Part shown: in pieces, positions 18,102 to 26,037 of the stretch
Position numbering within the stretch: position 1 is the stretch's first letter
Layout of the letters: every line of letters starts with the position of its first letter
Source: Comamonadaceae bacterium UBA2121
GTDB lineage: Bacteria; Pseudomonadota; Gammaproteobacteria; Burkholderiales; Burkholderiaceae_C
Reading direction: 5' to 3'
Assembly (NCBI GenBank): GCA_002331385.1
Contig: DCYB01000014.1
Location: 248,001 to 312,000, forward strand
DNA: 64,000 nucleotides
Made by a program: the position numbers and the translations under genes
The notes under the pieces: model-generated
What the model saw: only the letters and a program-made list of their open reading frames with translations
Told to the model about the DNA's origin: nothing
The model's database searches: none

Positions 18102-19004
18102 ATGTCGCAAAAACTCTCACCCGGCACCGTGGCGTTTCTGGCCGCCGCGCCGCTGCTGTGGGCGGGCAATGCCGTGACCGGCAAGCTCGTTCATGGACTG
18201 ATACCGCCCATCACGCTGAACTTCATCCGCTGGGTGCTGGCCTTCCTCATCCTGCTGCCGCTGGCCTGGCGCACGCTGCGGCCGGACAGCCCGCTGTGGT
18301 CGCACTGGAAGCGCTACGCCATGCTCGGCCTGCTTGGCATTGGCTGCTACAACGCGCTGCAATACATGGCGCTGCAAACCTCGTCGCCGCTCAATGTGAC
18401 GCTGGTGGGCGGCGGCACGCCGGTGTGCATGCTGATTCTGGGCACCCTGTTCTTTGGCGTGCCTGCACGGCGCGAGCAGATCGTTGGCGCCGTGCTCTCG
18501 GTGCTGGGCGTGGTGCTGGTGTTGTGCCGTGGCAGTCTCGATCAACTGCTGTCCTTGCGTCTGGTGATCGGCGACGTCTACATGGTGCTGGCCGTGATCT
18601 CGTGGTCGCTCTATAGCTGGCTGCTGGTGCGCACCAGCGAGCCCGCCAGCATTCGCAGCGACTGGTCTGCATTCCTGATCGCGCAGATGATTTTCGGGCT
18701 GGGCTGGTCCGGCGCGTTTGCGGCGGCGGAGTGGTCTGTGGGCACGCACGACATCGTCTGGGGATGGCCGCTGGCGGCTGCGCTGGCCTTCATCTGCATC
18801 GGCCCGGCGGTGCTGGCGTATCGCTTCTGGGGCGTGGGTGTGCAGCGCGCCGGCCCGGTCATGGCGGGGTTCTTCATCAACCTCACGCCGCTGTTTGCCG
18901 CGGTGCTGTCGCTGGCGCTGCTGGGCGAAGCGCCGCATCTGTACCACGCGGTTGCGTTTGTGCTGATCGTGGCGGGCATCGTCGTCTCCTCGCGGCGCAA
19001 ATAA
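18102..19004 (+). CDS. EamA-type drug/metabolite exporter (DMT superfamily)
   Basis: A 300-residue membrane protein with ten predicted segments in two EamA repeats (first: LLWAGNAVTGKLVHG; second: VYMVLAVISWSLYSWL). Such proteins export amino acids or other small metabolites; the substrate cannot be told. I chose the ATG at 18102 (MSQKLSPGTVAF) over one at 18066. The start lies 178 bases from the divergent qor. Confidence 0.9.
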   Translation: MSQKLSPGTVAFLAAAPLLWAGNAVTGKLVHGLIPPITLNFIRWVLAFLILLPLAWRTLRPDSPLWSHWKRYAMLGLLGIGCYNALQYMALQTSSPLNVTLVGGGTPVCMLILGTLFFGVPARREQIVGAVLSVLGVVLVLCRGSLDQLLSLRLVIGDVYMVLAVISWSLYSWLLVRTSEPASIRSDWSAFLIAQMIFGLGWSGAFAAAEWSVGTHDIVWGWPLAAALAFICIGPAVLAYRFWGVGVQRAGPVMAGFFINLTPLFAAVLSLALLGEAPHLYHAVAFVLIVAGIVVSSRRK

Positions 19005-19040
19005 ACACCTTTGGTCAACTTGGCTGTCATTGACATCCAA

Positions 19041-19069
19041 ACGTCACACACCCGTCAAATCACTGTCAT
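19041..19069 (+). promoter_or_regulatory. Pho box upstream of phoX
   Basis: Three GTCA tetrads begin at 19043, 19054 and 19065, each exactly 11 bases apart, which is the PhoB repeat geometry (last half-site ACTGTCAT). A further CTGTCAT lies just upstream at 19024 but out of register. The gene start is about 140 bases downstream. Confidence 0.75.
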
Positions 19070-19211
19070 CGTGGCTTTCTAGGATCGGCGCAAGAGAGCG
19101 AGGGGGTCGGATTCCGCTTGTTGCGCGACATCCCTGGTTTCTCTTTCGCTCGGTGCGTGCGCACAAGCCCGCGCGTGCTGCATGAGTTTCCTCGTACTAC
19201 TGAAAACCACG

Positions 19212-21164
19212 ATGTCTAACACCCCACTGCCTACCCGTCGCAAGACATTGCAAATGCTCGCCGGTATTCCGCTGCTGCCTCTGGGCGCCAGCACGTCCGC
19301 CGCTGCGCTGCTCGCCGCCTGTGGCGGCAGCGACGGCGGCAGCGCCGAATTCAAATCGGTGAGCTTCTCCAGCATGGCCGCGCCCACGCTGCAGAACCCC
19401 GCCGCGATGGCGACGACCACGGTCGGCTCGGTCATGAAGGTGACGTTCGATGACAACTCCACACAGTCGTTCAACCTCGCCTACCAGCCCTTCTTCATCA
19501 CCGGCGACATGGTCTCCGACGGCAAGGGCGGCAAGATCCTCGCGGGTGGCTATCTCGATATCCACAACAAGCCGATCATCGACACCACCGTGGCTGGCAG
19601 CGAGCGCCAGTACTACTCCGATGCGCCGGACGGCACATCGCTGCTGACCGTGCCCGACGCCAAGGTCGACGGCGTGAAGGGCAAGCCCGTGTTCGCCGTG
19701 GTGCAGTTCGAATACACCACCTGGGCGCAAGACGGCAAGACCGACATGTACGGCAAGCTGCCATCGCCCATTGCCGTGCTGACGCTCGACCAGGACCCGA
19801 AAACCGGCAAGCTGAGCCTGGTGAAGTACCACAACGTGGACACCTCCAAGGTGCACGGCCTGTGGATCACCTGCGGCGCGAGCCTGTCGCCCTGGGGCAC
19901 CCACCTGTCCAGCGAAGAGTACGAGCCCGATGCCTTCAGCATCGACAAGAACAGCATGTTCAAAGCTTACTCAAAGAACCTGTATGGCAACGAGAACGCG
20001 GCCAACCCTTATAACTACGGCCACATGCCCGAAGTGTTCGTCAACAAGGACGGCACCGCGAGCATCAAGAAGCACTTCTGCATGGGCCGCATCTCGCACG
20101 AGCTGGTGCAGGTGATGCCCGACTCGCGCACGGCCCTCATGGGTGACGATGCGACCAACAGCGCCTACTTCGTGTTTGTGGCCGACAAGGAAAAAGACCT
20201 GTCCGCTGGCACGCTGTACGTTGCCAAGGTGGGCGCAGGCTTCTCCATCGACCCGGCTTCGGGCAGCGCCGCTGCGCTCAGCTGGATCAACCTGGGCCAC
20301 GCCACCAGCGCCGAGATCGAGCAACTGGCCAACTCACTCAAGCCCAGCGACATCATGACCGTGGTGAGCAAGGATCCCGAAGACACCAGCTTCACCAAGA
20401 TCGTCGCCAACGGCAAGACCGAGTGGATCAAGATCAAGGCGGGTATGGACAAGGCCGCTGCATTCTTGGAAACCCATCGCTACGCTGCCTATAAGGGCGC
20501 CAGCATGGGCTTCACCAAGATGGAAGGCACGACAGTCAACGCCAAGGACAAGATCGCCTACTCTGCCTTGCAAAACTGCGAAAAGTCCATGGTCGCAGGC
20601 GACGCCACCAACGTGCCGGGCAACGGCGTGTCGATTCCCAAGCAGCTCAAGGCGGGCGTGGTGATGGCGCTGAACCTGCGCGGCGGTCAAAAGGATCTGG
20701 CAGGCGCCGCCATCAACAGCGACTGGATGCCCGTGGACACCAAGGCCCTGCTGGCCGGTGAAGACATCGCCGCCGACGCGCTGGGCAACACCGGCAATCC
20801 GAACAAGATCTGCAACCCCGATAACCTGAAGTTCTCGGAGAAGATGCGCACTCTGTTCATCGGCGAAGACAGCAGCCAGCACGTGAACAACTTCCTGTGG
20901 GCTTACCACGTGGACACCAAACAGTTGTCGCGCCTGATGTCGATCCCCGCGGGCGGCGAATCCACGGGCCTGCACGCCGTGGACGAAATCAACGGCTGGA
21001 CCTACATCATGAGCAATTTCCAGCACGCCGGTGACTGGGGCGGCATCCACAACGTGGTGAAGGACACGCTGGACCCGATCATCCGCAAGAACTACAAGAA
21101 CAAGGCAGGCGCCGCCGTGGGTTACCTTACTGCATCGCCTTCGCAACTGTCCCTGAAGGGCTGA
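19212..21164 (+). CDS. phoX: PhoX-family alkaline phosphatase (DUF839), Tat-exported
   Basis: A 650-residue phosphomonoesterase of the calcium/iron PhoX type. The N-terminus has a twin-arginine signal (TRRKTLQML, residues 8-16) and an AAALLAAC region whose Cys37 could be a lipobox, so it may be periplasmic or lipid-anchored. PhoX signatures are CGASLSPWGTHLSSEE, RISHELVQVMPDSRTALMGDD and YFVFVADKE. It releases phosphate from organic esters outside the cytoplasm. An in-frame ATG at 19182 would add ten residues; I prefer 19212 because the Tat motif then sits near the N-terminus. The Pho box upstream and terminator downstream make it a single-gene unit. Confidence 0.9.
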   Translation: MSNTPLPTRRKTLQMLAGIPLLPLGASTSAAALLAACGGSDGGSAEFKSVSFSSMAAPTLQNPAAMATTTVGSVMKVTFDDNSTQSFNLAYQPFFITGDMVSDGKGGKILAGGYLDIHNKPIIDTTVAGSERQYYSDAPDGTSLLTVPDAKVDGVKGKPVFAVVQFEYTTWAQDGKTDMYGKLPSPIAVLTLDQDPKTGKLSLVKYHNVDTSKVHGLWITCGASLSPWGTHLSSEEYEPDAFSIDKNSMFKAYSKNLYGNENAANPYNYGHMPEVFVNKDGTASIKKHFCMGRISHELVQVMPDSRTALMGDDATNSAYFVFVADKEKDLSAGTLYVAKVGAGFSIDPASGSAAALSWINLGHATSAEIEQLANSLKPSDIMTVVSKDPEDTSFTKIVANGKTEWIKIKAGMDKAAAFLETHRYAAYKGASMGFTKMEGTTVNAKDKIAYSALQNCEKSMVAGDATNVPGNGVSIPKQLKAGVVMALNLRGGQKDLAGAAINSDWMPVDTKALLAGEDIAADALGNTGNPNKICNPDNLKFSEKMRTLFIGEDSSQHVNNFLWAYHVDTKQLSRLMSIPAGGESTGLHAVDEINGWTYIMSNFQHAGDWGGIHNVVKDTLDPIIRKNYKNKAGAAVGYLTASPSQLSLKG

Positions 21165-21191
21165 TCAGGAACGATCAGGGTTGGAATACGA

Positions 21192-21216
21192 AGCGGGCCT
21201 TGCGCCCGCTTTTTTT
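21192..21216 (+). terminator. Rho-independent terminator after phoX
   Basis: AGCGGGC and GCCCGCT form a perfect 7-bp stem with a 5-base loop, followed by seven T. It lies 28 bases after the phoX stop. Confidence 0.9.
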
Positions 21217-21320
21217 GCTAACTCGTTCGCCAACGCCCTGACAACGATGGGGAACGCCCGGTGGTCTATCAGGCGACGGATTCCAACTTCCGCCATCACT
21301 GTGCTTTGGCGTCGCTTTCG

Positions 21321-21569
21321 CTACTTCCCGGTAAACATGAAGTAAGCCAACACGCATACCGCGAGCGCCACGATCAATTTGGCAATCCACGGCGTCACCA
21401 GCCACGCGCCAAGAGCCCTTGCCACGCGGCCCCATACATGGGGTGATTGCAAAGCCGATTGTTCATGCATCGGGCGCTGCTCTGCCTTGAGCGGGTAACC
21501 GCACGCAGGACAGGTGCGGGCCTGCGTGGAGACATTCTGGCCGCACTCGGGGCATTTCATCAAGGCCAT
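21321..21569 (-). CDS. Small zinc-ribbon membrane protein
   Basis: An 82-residue protein. The N-terminus is a zinc ribbon with two CxxC knuckles (CPECGQ and CPACGY); the C-terminus is one membrane helix (IAKLIVALAVCVLAYFMF). It begins 10 bases after the OmpA-type gene on the same strand, so it is probably the last gene of the fibre locus transcript. The ribbon would face the cytoplasm if the helix is a simple anchor. Function unknown. Confidence 0.75.
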   Translation of the reverse strand: MALMKCPECGQNVSTQARTCPACGYPLKAEQRPMHEQSALQSPHVWGRVARALGAWLVTPWIAKLIVALAVCVLAYFMFTGK

Positions 21570-21579
21570 ATCGGCTCCC

Positions 21580-22293
21580 TTATCGGTTCGTCGATGGCAG
21601 GCCGATCAGAATCTGCACACGCCGGTTCTGCTGTCTGCCTTGCGGGTTGTCCTGTCCATCGGGCGTGGTGTTGGCGGCGATGGGCTCGCGCTTGCCTAAG
21701 CCCTCGGCCCGGGGCGTGCGACCGGTCCGGTCCTTGAGCACGCGAGCCACCGCGTCGGCCCGGCGCAGCGACAAGGCGTCATTGTAGGAGTCCGATCCCT
21801 TGGCATCGGTATGCCCACGCACGGTCAGTGGTGCATCGGGGTAGCTCTTGGTCAGCTCGGCGGCCTTCTCCAGCGACGGCATGGCATCCGTGCGCAGATC
21901 GGCCTTGTCAAAATCAAACAATACGTCCGCAGGCAGATCGATGGTGATTTCCTGCTGCGGCGTCGGTTGGGCTTTAAGTTCCATAGTGAGCACCTTGGTG
22001 CGCTCGATACGCTCGGGCGGTATCTCTGCTGCGCGCAGCAAGGTTTGCGGGCCGTTAGCCGATTGCAGCGATGTGTCTGGCCCACCGGAGGTAAGGCTGC
22101 CTGAGAGCGTATTCGGCGCGAGGGTACTGCTCGGCGCATCGCGTGCCGGTACCAGCACGGTCTGCTGCTGCGCGAGTGGCCGCTGTGTGCGCTGCACATC
22201 CAGCGCTTGCGCCCCCAACGGGAGAACGCACACCATGGCCAGTAGGAGCCGCATACGCACCCTGTCTGTGATGTGGCGCAAGGAACTGCCCAT
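21580..22293 (-). CDS. OmpA-family peptidoglycan-binding protein
   Basis: A secreted 237-residue protein with a signal peptide (MRLLLAMVCVLPLGAQA), a 75-residue low-complexity Ser/Thr/Pro stretch and a C-terminal OmpA domain (VLFDFDKADLRTDA, TVRGHTDAKGSDSYN, LSLRRADAVARVL, NRRVQILIG). The domain binds peptidoglycan, so the protein could anchor surface structures to the wall. ATG at 22293-22291 overlaps the stop of the upstream lipoprotein gene (TGATG), indicating coupling. A GTG immediately before it is an alternative. Its place at the end of the fibre gene row suggests it fixes the fibre or its channel. Confidence 0.85.
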   Translation of the reverse strand: MGSSLRHITDRVRMRLLLAMVCVLPLGAQALDVQRTQRPLAQQQTVLVPARDAPSSTLAPNTLSGSLTSGGPDTSLQSANGPQTLLRAAEIPPERIERTKVLTMELKAQPTPQQEITIDLPADVLFDFDKADLRTDAMPSLEKAAELTKSYPDAPLTVRGHTDAKGSDSYNDALSLRRADAVARVLKDRTGRTPRAEGLGKREPIAANTTPDGQDNPQGRQQNRRVQILIGLPSTNR

Positions 22294-22907
22294 CACTGAA
22301 GCGGCAGTTCCATGGCCAAACCCGGAGCGACGATGTTGTCCCCCTCGTTGCCCTCATTGAACACGAGCTTGAGTTTGCGCGCCGATGGTGATACCGCACC
22401 CATGAAAACCAACTTTCCGTCCAGCGTCTCCCCCGCGCGGATGGTGATGTCGCGATTATTGTCCGGGCGCTTGATCTGCAGGCGAGCACCGCTTTCATCT
22501 TCAATAAACGTGTCGGCGAGCGCCATCATGGTGGAGGTCGTGATGCGGTTGGCAAACGAGATGCTCACGTCAAGCACGGTAGCGTCCGCACCGATCTCCA
22601 CGGCCTTCACGCGCACCGTAGCACCTGCGGGCGCTACCCCCTGCACCGACAGCGGAACCGTCTTGGGCACGGCAGGCGCTGCGGCGGGCGCTGCTACGGG
22701 CGCGGTTGCGGAACTCACCGCCGGAGCGGGAGCCGGCATCGGGACCGGGGCTGGGGCGGGGGCCGGCTGTGGCGTTGCGGCGGGTACCTGGTTTGGCGCC
22801 GGGGTCGCCGACTTGTCGCCACACGCGACCAGCGCCATGCTGAGCGCCAGCAGAGCGGCCGCTGCGCCCGATTGGCGGCTGCGACGCGCCCATTGTCCTG
22901 TTGTCAT
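22293..22907 (-). CDS. Pro/Ala-rich lipoprotein of the fibre locus
   Basis: A 204-residue lipoprotein: lipobox LVAC with Cys29, then a 55-residue Pro/Ala-rich linker, then a globular domain of about 120 residues predicted all-beta (VRVKAVEIGADATVLDVSISFANR, ITIRAGETLDGKLVF). The domain resembles the immunoglobulin-like DUF4352 type in pattern, though I am not certain. The linker could span the periplasm or lift the domain off the membrane. It is translationally coupled to the OmpA gene. I chose the ATG at 22907 because it gives a normal lipoprotein signal. Confidence 0.75.
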   Translation of the reverse strand: MTTGQWARRSRQSGAAAALLALSMALVACGDKSATPAPNQVPAATPQPAPAPAPVPMPAPAPAVSSATAPVAAPAAAPAVPKTVPLSVQGVAPAGATVRVKAVEIGADATVLDVSISFANRITTSTMMALADTFIEDESGARLQIKRPDNNRDITIRAGETLDGKLVFMGAVSPSARKLKLVFNEGNEGDNIVAPGLAMELPLQ

Positions 22908-22978
22908 TGTGAGTCCTCCACTTCGGGAATTTTGTTGCAGCCGCCCGCCCACGGGCGTCTGCGGCCATATTGGATTGA

Positions 22979-23440
22979 TCAACGAATGTTCACGCCGTTG
23001 ACCGACGTTGATGGTTTGCCGTCTGGATTAGCGCCGTCGTTCGCGCAATCGACATGGACGTCCTTGGCATTGCGCCCCTGCACGATCACGGTGCGCCCTT
23101 TCAGGCTCTCGCCGTTCACATTGACGCTGTTCACCGAGGCACTGCCGCCTTCCGGGCAGCGCACGTTCGTGGCCGTATTGCCCGTCACTTCGATGCGATT
23201 GCCCTGGCCGTTGGTGCCCGGCGGCGTGCGTTGAGCGTCCGCACGCGCGGACTCCGCCGCCGGCGCCGCCCGTGAACCCGGAGCGCCGATCGGTCCTTTA
23301 GGACCCAACTGGCCGGTGGGACCAACGGCATAGGCGACGGGTGCAAGGGCCCACAAGACTCCCGCGCTGACCAACGCACGTTGCAGACACGCGGTCAGGG
23401 ACTGAATGGATAAAGCGTTCAGTCGGTTTCCCATGCTCAT
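22979..23440 (-). CDS. Secreted protein with collagen-like segment and two solenoid units
   Basis: A protein of about 153 residues. A signal peptide (VLWALAPVAYA) is followed by a short collagen-like run of Gly-X-Y triplets (GPTGQLGPKGPIGAPG), a disordered linker, and then units of the same motif as the 1160-residue protein: IEVTGNTATNVRC, ASVNSVNVNGESLKGRTVIV, and a closing TSVNGVNIR. Two cysteines occur at the same place in successive units (NVRC and VHVDC), which could form a disulfide across stacked coils. It may be a cap, nucleator or minor fibre subunit. A longer frame to 23485 exists; ATGs at 23440 and 23434 are both possible. Confidence 0.75.
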   Translation of the reverse strand: MSMGNRLNALSIQSLTACLQRALVSAGVLWALAPVAYAVGPTGQLGPKGPIGAPGSRAAPAAESARADAQRTPPGTNGQGNRIEVTGNTATNVRCPEGGSASVNSVNVNGESLKGRTVIVQGRNAKDVHVDCANDGANPDGKPSTSVNGVNIR

Positions 23441-23484
23441 GCGATCACCCCTTTTCTTCCAAATGCGTTGCTGCCCACGCGACA

Positions 23485-24333
23485 TTAGCGCGGCAACGCG
23501 GCAGGCACGCCCGGCAACACGCTACCCGGCGTGGGCGCCGCCGATGCAGGCAGTCCCGCAGGCGCAGGCACCGTCTCTGAAGGCAGGCGCTGCACTGTCC
23601 CGCCAGCACGCGGCTCCTGCGCCGCAGGCAGGCCTGGCGTCAGTGTGCGAATGCGCGAGTCCATCTGGTTGGCAAAGCTTTCTGCCAGCGCCATTTCCTC
23701 TGCGGCCAGTTCGTTACCTAGTTCATTGATGATGTTGACTACGTTGCGCTGCGCATCCGACGTACTGGGCACGCCGGCGCTGCTGAATCGCTCGGCCAGT
23801 CGTGCATAGCCCATGGCCTTCACGTTGTCCTGTGGTGTGCCACGGCCCTTGCGATTCATGTCCGACAACCGGCGCAACGCCGACGGATCACCACGCACGG
23901 CAGCCATCAGGTACCAGCGATATGCCTGGCTCAAGTCGCCAATGCCAGTGCGTTGGCTGCTATAGGCATCGCCGACGAAGGACAGCAATTGCGGGTTCTG
24001 CGTCGTCAGCGCTTCCCGCTTGAGCCGTTCGAGCTCATTGCGGTACAGCGGCGCCTGGCAACCGGGTGCGGTCTGACCGTGCTCCATGGCCTCGTTGCAG
24101 CCCGCGATAAAGCGCCCCGCTGTGGAGGAGTCCACCGTCTGCCCCCCTGTTTGCGGCGCCTGACCGGAGGCCGCTGCTTGTACTGCTGCTTGTGCCGGCG
24201 CCGGCGATGGCAACGCCGGTGCGCGGGCAGGCGCATTGACCTGCGCGCACGCAGCGCTTGTGCCCACCAGCGCGCCCACCATTGCACCGACCCCGACCGC
24301 GCTCTTCAACCATGCATGCGACTTTTTCCTCAT
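23485..24333 (-). CDS. Secreted Sel1-repeat-like protein
   Basis: A 282-residue protein with a signal peptide (basic MRKKSH, hydrophobic run, cut near ACA-Q), a Pro/Ala-rich linker, a helical core and a Pro-rich tail. The core contains one recognisable Sel1/TPR-like unit (AYRWYLMAAVRGDPSALRRLSDMNRKG followed by NVKAMGYARLAERF; conserved positions A-WY--AA--G---A---L). Such domains are scaffolds for protein complexes. Its ATG overlaps the stop of the CsgG-like gene (ATGA), so the two products are made together, and it may be a periplasmic accessory of the channel. Confidence 0.8.
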   Translation of the reverse strand: MRKKSHAWLKSAVGVGAMVGALVGTSAACAQVNAPARAPALPSPAPAQAAVQAAASGQAPQTGGQTVDSSTAGRFIAGCNEAMEHGQTAPGCQAPLYRNELERLKREALTTQNPQLLSFVGDAYSSQRTGIGDLSQAYRWYLMAAVRGDPSALRRLSDMNRKGRGTPQDNVKAMGYARLAERFSSAGVPSTSDAQRNVVNIINELGNELAAEEMALAESFANQMDSRIRTLTPGLPAAQEPRAGGTVQRLPSETVPAPAGLPASAAPTPGSVLPGVPAALPR

Positions 24334-25490
24334 ACCCCCACCTTTACGGGCGCCGCAACGGGTTGTGCCCGTGGTGTCTGCGCCGTCTCCGGCACCACCA
24401 AAGTTCCGTCCCACGCCATCGGCACACCAAAGAACAGTGGCTCAAAGCCATCCCATGTCATCACATCCACCGTCCCTAGCGACGCGTAGCGCTCCGTATA
24501 CACCTTCTGCAGGGCCTGCTGGGTCGGCTCGTCCAATTGCTGCGTGACCTCGACTGGTTCCCCATATTTGCGCAGCGTGACCTGCACGAGACCGAGCTTC
24601 AACTCGGGGGCCAGCGATTCGTAGGCTCGGCGCATGTTCTCGACCACGACCGGGTCGGGCTTGCCGCCGGGAATGCAGCGCCAGTATGGCGTATTGGTGG
24701 CTTTTCCTACTAGTTCCAGAACGCTCAGATCCACCAGCGTGCGGATCGCCGAGTGTCTCCCTTGCAGGTATTTTCCTTCCAGCTTGAAGCCGAACGCGTT
24801 GCCATAGAAGCCCAGGCTGGCGTTGTCTTCGGAGCTGAAATTCAGCACCTTGACGGCGTTCGACGCCTGGACCCGCGGCACCATCTGCTGCGTCGAGAAG
24901 CTAACCAGATTCAGGTCCAGCGCCAGCGCCGAGAAGATGGCCGTGCGCTTGACGTCGCCGCCCAGTTCGGTCTTGCCCTTGCCGCCACCAAATTCGATGC
25001 TCGCGGAATTGACGCGCCCCGCGCCTGCAATCGCACGATCGAATTCAGTCAGCGCGCCCGTGATGAGGAAGTCCGGCATCGTCACACCAAAGCGCGCGCC
25101 CAACTGCGCCTGTGCGATCAGGTAGTCCGGGTGATACGGCACATAGACCACGCGGGCACCGATGCGATTCACTGCCGTGCGCACCATTTCGGTGATGTCG
25201 CCCGGAATCTCCGCGCCGACGAATGGGCTGGACAGATTGGTCGCGTCAGCAATGTTCCGCGTCTGCATGTAGATGACCGGATCGCCCTCCTTGTAGATGT
25301 CCAACATGCGGCCGAAGCGCGCGAGCGAGTCCGCGTAAGGACTCAGATTGTTGACGGGTGCGAGCTTCTCCGCATCGCGTTCCTCCATCAGGACCTTGGC
25401 ATCCTTGAGCGCGTTCTCGGTGGATGCACAGCCCACCAGCGAGACCACTGCCAGAGCCAGCGCCGCGCGGCGCAAATGTGCGTTCTTCAT
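24330..25490 (-). CDS. CsgG/HfaB-like outer-membrane secretion lipoprotein
   Basis: A 386-residue lipoprotein (lipobox LVGC, Cys21). The core matches the CsgG/HfaB group in order of elements: PDFLITGALTEFD, then a strand-rich Gly/Ser segment (ASIEFGGGKG), LDLNLVSFSTQQMVPRV, and the C-terminal helix AIRTLVDLSVLELVG followed by a conserved-type Cys (PYWRC). CsgG forms a nonameric pore that exports curli subunits; HfaB does the same for the Caulobacter holdfast anchor. This protein is longer than either, with about 70 extra residues at the C-terminus. Its surroundings of repeat proteins fit a dedicated fibre exporter. Assignment rests on motif order, not on a search. Confidence 0.75.
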   Translation of the reverse strand: MKNAHLRRAALALAVVSLVGCASTENALKDAKVLMEERDAEKLAPVNNLSPYADSLARFGRMLDIYKEGDPVIYMQTRNIADATNLSSPFVGAEIPGDITEMVRTAVNRIGARVVYVPYHPDYLIAQAQLGARFGVTMPDFLITGALTEFDRAIAGAGRVNSASIEFGGGKGKTELGGDVKRTAIFSALALDLNLVSFSTQQMVPRVQASNAVKVLNFSSEDNASLGFYGNAFGFKLEGKYLQGRHSAIRTLVDLSVLELVGKATNTPYWRCIPGGKPDPVVVENMRRAYESLAPELKLGLVQVTLRKYGEPVEVTQQLDEPTQQALQKVYTERYASLGTVDVMTWDGFEPLFFGVPMAWDGTLVVPETAQTPRAQPVAAPVKVGV

Positions 25491-25542
25491 GTGAAATGTT
25501 TTGTGTTGTTGATATGCAAGTGCCCTCTGCACTCCACAGTGT

Positions 25543-26001
25543 TTAACGTGAAGAATTGAGCACCGTGATGTTCTCCACGCCACGTCCCTCGACGTACAGC
25601 GTGACGTTGCCGCTCACGTTGCCCTGGATGACAGGACTCGCGATGCGCAATGACCCGTCCGCCCCCTGCTGCACATTGCTGTAGTCAGTGCGGATAACGA
25701 TGTTCTGCTGGCGATCGGGCAGCTTGAGGGTTCCATCCGGCTGCACCAGCGCGCTCTGATCGACCAGCGTGCTTTGCGCAATGGCCCGGTTCACCCGCGC
25801 CTTGGCGCTGATGGACGGGAAAGTGCCATCTTGAAGTTTGACGCCGCTGGAGGCGTGGTCCTTGTAGCTCGCCATCTGTTCGCCGTAGTTCACCAATTGC
25901 GCCTGAGCCGCCACGGCGCCCAGCGCGATGACACAGCCGACGACGCATGTACGCAGCGCGGCTGCGGAGGAAAAAAGTTCAGATCGGGCTGGATAGGTCA
26001 T
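25543..26001 (-). CDS. Secreted 152-residue protein of the fibre locus
   Basis: A signal peptide with cut near AQA-Q (residue about 35) is followed by about 117 residues with no cysteine. The last third is beta-rich (IASPVIQGNVSGNVTLYVEGRGVENITVL in pattern) and resembles one open solenoid coil, similar to the repeat proteins but without the NSV signature. It lies between the giant repeat gene and the CsgG-like gene, where curli and Hfa operons place small accessory or minor subunits (CsgE, CsgF, HfaA). I cannot assign it to any of these. Confidence 0.65.
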   Translation of the reverse strand: MTYPARSELFSSAAALRTCVVGCVIALGAVAAQAQLVNYGEQMASYKDHASSGVKLQDGTFPSISAKARVNRAIAQSTLVDQSALVQPDGTLKLPDRQQNIVIRTDYSNVQQGADGSLRIASPVIQGNVSGNVTLYVEGRGVENITVLNSSR

Positions 26002-26037
26002 GGCCGTTCTCCTAGGTTGGTGTTCACAGAAAATGTT

